The position numbers and the translations under genes were made by a program. The notes under the pieces are model-generated. The model ran no database searches, had not been told where the DNA came from, and saw nothing but the letters and a program-made list of their open reading frames with translations. Shown in pieces: positions 60,684 through 64,000 of a stretch of DNA of 64,000 bases. This stretch comes from Alcanivoracaceae bacterium (GTDB taxonomy: Bacteria; Pseudomonadota; Gammaproteobacteria; Pseudomonadales; Alcanivoracaceae), in assembly GCA_023146255.1 (NCBI GenBank), contig JAGLCJ010000012.1, positions 95,637 to 159,636 on the forward strand. Direction: 5' to 3'. The stretch's first letter is position 1; each line of letters opens with the position of its first letter.

Positions 60684-61070
60684 TCAGCTTAACAGCTCAA
60701 AAGCGCGATATACCTCGATGGCGATGACAATGAGCCAAATAAAGATGCTGATGCCAACCGCTCCCGCCGAGACGTCCTTTATCAAGCCGATCTTCTCGTT
60801 CTCGTCGCTTTCGACAAAATCACACAAGGCTTCTATCGCCGTATTGAATATCTCGGCAATGATTACCAGACCGGTGGCGAGCAGTACAATTGAAAAGTCC
60901 AGCCATTGCCGATAATAAAAGAACCCCGCCATCAGGATCGATGACAACACGATCTTGTACGCCACCGAGAAATCGAGAACTACCGCAAAATATATCCCTC
61001 GCACTGCCACCAGTATTTTCCTGACGGGGCTGAATCCCGATACACCCGTATCCAGAAATTTGTTCTTCAT
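60684..61070 (-). CDS. dgkA: Diacylglycerol kinase
   Basis: DgkA phosphorylates membrane diacylglycerol for lipid recycling. The 128-aa protein has three transmembrane helices and the family signature EIFNTAIEALCDFVESDENEKIGLIKDVSAGAV, in which the glutamates and lysine belong to the active site. It ends 23 nt from the TetR stop (convergent) and lies in a slightly more AT-rich stretch than the housekeeping genes. Function as membrane lipid kinase is well supported. Confidence 0.92.
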   Translation of the reverse strand: MKNKFLDTGVSGFSPVRKILVAVRGIYFAVVLDFSVAYKIVLSSILMAGFFYYRQWLDFSIVLLATGLVIIAEIFNTAIEALCDFVESDENEKIGLIKDVSAGAVGISIFIWLIVIAIEVYRAFELLS

Positions 61071-61184
61071 CAGTTCTCTCTACTACAGGCGCTCAGGAGG
61101 CCCGAGGGGGAATGAAATACATCATGGGAGGGCTTATTTGCTCCGTCGAAGCCAGTAGCATCCCGGCTCTTCACATGCGCTCAT

Positions 61185-62627
61185 CTATCCGAAGAAGCTG
61201 TGGAAATATACGACGGCAAAACCCAGATAGAAAGTACCGGCCAGCGCCATACAAATAGTGGTCACCCAGCCGGGCTTTAATGGAGGCGGCAATCGTGTCT
61301 GATTTACCAGCAGCGCCGTCAGAACAATAAATGGCGTATGGGCTGCAGCGATTATCCCTGATACCGACATGACTTCGACCGGATCGCGAAACAGGAGGAT
61401 AATGACGGCCGGCACAAGCCCGGCGACCAGAATAATCGAAACACGCTTGAGAAAGATTCGCTCAAACGTTGCCCACCCGGTTCTGGCTTCAAGCCAGCGC
61501 AGCGCGCCTACCGCGAGGCCGGGCGACTCGGCTTTGCGCCTGTCACGTATCAGGATGAGTGTCATGTCGGCAAAGCTGCGCCCCCAGCCATCCTGATTGG
61601 CTAGCACACTGCCGCCCAATGCAATAAAAATAGCCGCAAGCATCATCCAGGTTCCGGCTACTCCCCATATGTCGGCATACAGCCGAGTCAAGTCCTCGGC
61701 GACATCCGCACCTTCCGGCATAATGCCTTCTGGCGCCAGTAGCTCTGCGCCAAGAACCATAAACGAACAGATGACTAGCGCGCCTGCGGCCACTCCCAGC
61801 AGGGCGGCTCTGGTCATTACTTTTATCCAGCTCCGGGCCCGATCAAGCTCAAACTCCGGACCGCTGTCATCTCCGATACCCTTCTCACTTTCGATATTGG
61901 ACTCATTGAGCGCCTCATCATCTTTATCGCGTCCGACCAGACCACCGCCGTACCCGCGGGTCGCGGTCCAGTAGCCGAACCAGACAATGCCCATTGAGCC
62001 GGCCAGAATGGTGCCGACCCACGGCATGATCACATACAGTTCGCCATCGGATGGCCACGAAACCGCAAGCCCGGACGACACTTCAGGCAGACTCGGAAGA
62101 ACCACCCCGGCAGCCACCACAGTTACCACAAGCAGTGCCCCTGCAAGTACTCGGGAGACCTTTTCGATAAACAGATATCTTCCGGTAGTCGTCAGCAAGG
62201 TGCACAGGCCAATGGTGAGCAACGCGTAAAGTGTCCGGTCACCTGGCAGAAAAGCTCCGGCTGCACTACCGACCACTGCTGAAAGCCCGGCAATGCCTAT
62301 GGCGGCAGCAAAAAGTTGCGGCACAAAAATCACCCAAACCGCCCAATTGCTGGGACCCGGCAAGGTGTGCATTCCCTCAAGCATGGTACAGCCGCTTACA
62401 ATTGAGAACCGTGCCATCTCCCGTATCATTACCCACATAAAAAATACAACGAGGAATAGCAGCCATAGCAATTCATACTGGTAAGCAGCGGCGACTCGGG
62501 GAGTAAAAAGAATGGAGCCGGTACCCACCGCCGATAACATCCACAACAAACCGGGCCCATACCAGCGCATACGGGCAAGGCCCTCTGGCGGATGAGAAAA
62601 GTGTTTCCGAACCATCTTGTAGGTCAA
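61185..62627 (-). CDS. Nramp-family-like membrane transporter, atypical
   Basis: The 480-aa protein has about 11 transmembrane helices and overall Nramp similarity (YGPGLLWMLSAVGTGS, ARFSIVSGCTMLEGM, IMPWVGTILAGSMGIVWFGYW). Canonical metal-binding motifs are absent: the DPGN loop of helix 1 reads AVGTGS, and no MPH-type motif is seen in helix 6. It may therefore move a different substrate or be a non-metal paralogue. A TTG at 62627 is taken as start because a strong AGGAGGAG (62631-62638) lies five bases from it and 17 from the ATG at 62615. Confidence 0.78.
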   Translation of the reverse strand: MTYKMVRKHFSHPPEGLARMRWYGPGLLWMLSAVGTGSILFTPRVAAAYQYELLWLLFLVVFFMWVMIREMARFSIVSGCTMLEGMHTLPGPSNWAVWVIFVPQLFAAAIGIAGLSAVVGSAAGAFLPGDRTLYALLTIGLCTLLTTTGRYLFIEKVSRVLAGALLVVTVVAAGVVLPSLPEVSSGLAVSWPSDGELYVIMPWVGTILAGSMGIVWFGYWTATRGYGGGLVGRDKDDEALNESNIESEKGIGDDSGPEFELDRARSWIKVMTRAALLGVAAGALVICSFMVLGAELLAPEGIMPEGADVAEDLTRLYADIWGVAGTWMMLAAIFIALGGSVLANQDGWGRSFADMTLILIRDRRKAESPGLAVGALRWLEARTGWATFERIFLKRVSIILVAGLVPAVIILLFRDPVEVMSVSGIIAAAHTPFIVLTALLVNQTRLPPPLKPGWVTTICMALAGTFYLGFAVVYFHSFFG

Positions 62628-62865
62628 CGGCTCCTCCTAGCTGGCAGGCAGGCCCGGGTTTAACCAAGAAGCGTTCTGATACGTAACGACAAGATCATCG
62701 TCACAGAAGGGAGATTCTGAAGCCTGCTTTGAAGAATTTCAGGAACCTGACACCATACATTTTTAACCGGCAACCTTCAAAAATCATGGGAGCCTCGTCA
62801 CGGCCATTGATGTAAAGAGCCAGATGGCCACAGGCGGATCCAACAGCCCATGGCCGTGAGCCTGC

Positions 62866-63735
62866 CTAGGCAACCGCAATCTTGCGGATCCGGTCAAGGG
62901 AAGGCGAAGCCTCGCCCTTGAACACCGCCTGCAGAGCCTTCCGCCAGTTTGGCTCATGCCAATCGACGATTGCCTTGCTGTATGAAGACCGCGCCTGAAC
63001 GCGACGCCAGTATGCGGCAATATTCGGAAGCTGCCCATCTGCCAACAAGGCGCCGAGTGCTACATCCTCAAGCCGATGAAAGTGGGCCGTCATCATGATG
63101 TCCGCCTGGCTGTATTCACCGAGCAGGTAATCACCGCCGCTTGCCAGCAGGGACTCAATGTTACGCAGGGCAAGGCCTGTCGTTCGCTCGCACTTTGCCG
63201 CCAGCAGGGAGGGAACAGGCATCAGCGTGACTAGTCGCGCACCCCAGCGACGATGGAACACGGGATGCTTCCGGTATTTCCACCAGAACTGCAGAAAAGG
63301 CTGCTGCTTTATGCAATACCGGATTACCGGTGCGGAAAGAATCGGAATTGCGGTGCCCAGCGAAACGCCAAAGAATTTCGACTCATCAAGGGATGCCTCC
63401 ACCATCAACGCTTTCATGCGCTCACGGTTGAAAGGATCTTTTGGCGTCAGTTGCGTGCCTGACTCGGGATTGGCCCGATCGATATAGTCGATGATCACCC
63501 AGCTGTCATAGACGGGCTTGCCGTTGTGCACGAGAGTTGGAACGAAACCCTTGGGGTTTATTGCAAGGTACTCTGGGGTTAGATTATCACCCTCAAGCAC
63601 AACATCGTTCAGCATTATCGGATGAGACTTCCAGCTGAGTCCTTTCTCCTCAAGCGCCAGACGAACCATCTGTGAGCACAATGATTCGGGGTAGTGGTAC
63701 AGCGTGATGCCGGCTTCATGCATCGCAATGCTCAT
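62866..63735 (-). CDS. Glutathione S-transferase family protein
   Basis: The 289-aa protein has the thioredoxin-fold N-terminal GST domain (ITLYHYPESLCSQMVRLALEEKG, NPKGFVPTLVHNGKPVYDSWVIIDYI) and a helical C-terminal domain (LLASGGDYLLGEYSQADIMMTAHFHRL). The catalytic residue is not clear; the Ser in ESLCSQ is a candidate. It starts within 4 nt of the GFA gene stop and is in the same operon. Substrate unknown. Confidence 0.88.
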   Translation of the reverse strand: MSIAMHEAGITLYHYPESLCSQMVRLALEEKGLSWKSHPIMLNDVVLEGDNLTPEYLAINPKGFVPTLVHNGKPVYDSWVIIDYIDRANPESGTQLTPKDPFNRERMKALMVEASLDESKFFGVSLGTAIPILSAPVIRYCIKQQPFLQFWWKYRKHPVFHRRWGARLVTLMPVPSLLAAKCERTTGLALRNIESLLASGGDYLLGEYSQADIMMTAHFHRLEDVALGALLADGQLPNIAAYWRRVQARSSYSKAIVDWHEPNWRKALQAVFKGEASPSLDRIRKIAVA

Positions 63736-64000
63736 GCAAAGCCTTCTTGCTTTGGCGCTGTCACGCCATGTTCATACCATTCTGCCCTTTCTTCCCAAAA
63801 TATGTTTGCCTCGGGCTCTACACTCGGAACACTGTCCAAGGTTCCAGCCGGGATAAACGTCATCTCACCGCCCCCATCAAGAAAAGGTAGCCCTGAGCCG
63901 CATATCCTGCAGAATACCTGCGTGAACTTTCTTCCTGGATAGTCAAATCGCGTTATATTCTTTTCGCCAGAGATCTGATCTGCTACCACTTTCGTGGACA
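63732..64000 (-). CDS. GFA-domain protein, truncated at the window edge
   Basis: The 3' part of a gene reads to the window edge; the visible frame is open up to base 64000 (STKVVADQISGEKNITRF). It matches the glutathione-dependent formaldehyde-activating (GFA/CENP-V) fold: QVFCRICGSGLPFLDG carries the second zinc-ligand pair. The N-terminal CxC ligands lie outside the window. GFA proteins bind glutathione or act on small aldehydes, a role that fits the adjacent GST gene. The gene overlaps it by 4 nt. Confidence 0.75.
   Translation of the reverse strand, partial: STKVVADQISGEKNITRFDYPGRKFTQVFCRICGSGLPFLDGGGEMTFIPAGTLDSVPSVEPEANIFWEERAEWYEHGVTAPKQEGFA

Noticed and set aside
1..64000. CRISPR arrays, tRNA or rRNA genes, prophage or integrase islands
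   Set aside because: No regularly spaced direct repeats, cloverleaf-like or rRNA-like sequence, or phage genes were seen; XerC is the housekeeping recombinase in its standard operon.

Overview
The window reads as chromosomal DNA of a free-living gammaproteobacterium, probably marine or hydrocarbon-associated. Gene neighbourhoods of the Pseudomonas/Alcanivorax/Marinobacter type recur: dapF-DUF484-xerC, UPF0149-pepP-ubiH next to zapA-ssrS-5-FCL, ilvA next to rpiA, and argH beside algZ-algR with hemC-hemD and hemX-hemY nearby. The glycine decarboxylase P protein is split into two subunits, which is not the usual Pseudomonas or Escherichia form. Species and family cannot be fixed from sequence reading alone. 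Genes are tightly packed, with many 1-11 nt overlaps, and no gene-free stretch exceeds 300 bases. The longest (14903-15193) is an AT-richer promoter region in which I see no gene.

Layout. 0-5 kb: OmpA-type porin, diguanylate cyclase, dapF-DUF484-xerC. 5-10.4 kb: operon gcvT-gcvH-gcvPA-gcvPB-rlmI. 10.5-19.5 kb: surface and transport genes, namely a FadL-type outer-membrane protein with a large Ig-like lipoprotein, a Fur-box-controlled ferric-iron permease and binding protein, and a DUF4397 lipoprotein. 19.7-28 kb: housekeeping (ubiH-like, pepP, UPF0149, zapA, 6S RNA, 5-FCL, ilvA, rpiA, a ferredoxin-reductase) plus an unlisted 50-aa membrane peptide. 28-37 kb: hemX-hemY, hemC-hemD, small lipoproteins, algZ-algR, argH. 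37-42.4 kb: a 179-bp inverted-repeat element, moaA, slyD, DUF4112, speA, speE. 42.4-57 kb: an accessory oxidation region with a TetR-linked FAD oxidase and SDR, an AT-rich patch with an orphan HigA and a lipoprotein, an AlmA-like flavin monooxygenase, and a heme peroxidase/dioxygenase, MalT-type regulator and diheme cytochrome c cluster. 57-64 kb: exonuclease, OmpW with an ANR/FNR-like box, an Asp-rich-repeat membrane protein, a DUF2505-TetR pair, DgkA, an atypical Nramp-family protein, GST and a truncated GFA-domain gene.

The best candidate for an undescribed system is at 48.9-57.0 kb. A large MalT/AlkS-type LuxR regulator lies between a membrane-anchored animal-heme-peroxidase-fold oxygenase, whose Tyr-x-x-His pair resembles fatty-acid dioxygenases and cyclooxygenases, and a diheme c-type lipoprotein. 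An almost identical 18-bp GC-rich palindrome lies upstream of both structural genes. This suggests one regulon for oxidation of a hydrophobic substrate at the cell envelope, next to the AlmA-like monooxygenase. Four copies of a GTAGGAG...CTCCTAC palindromic repeat lie between genes, and three neighbouring genes take their stop codon from it.
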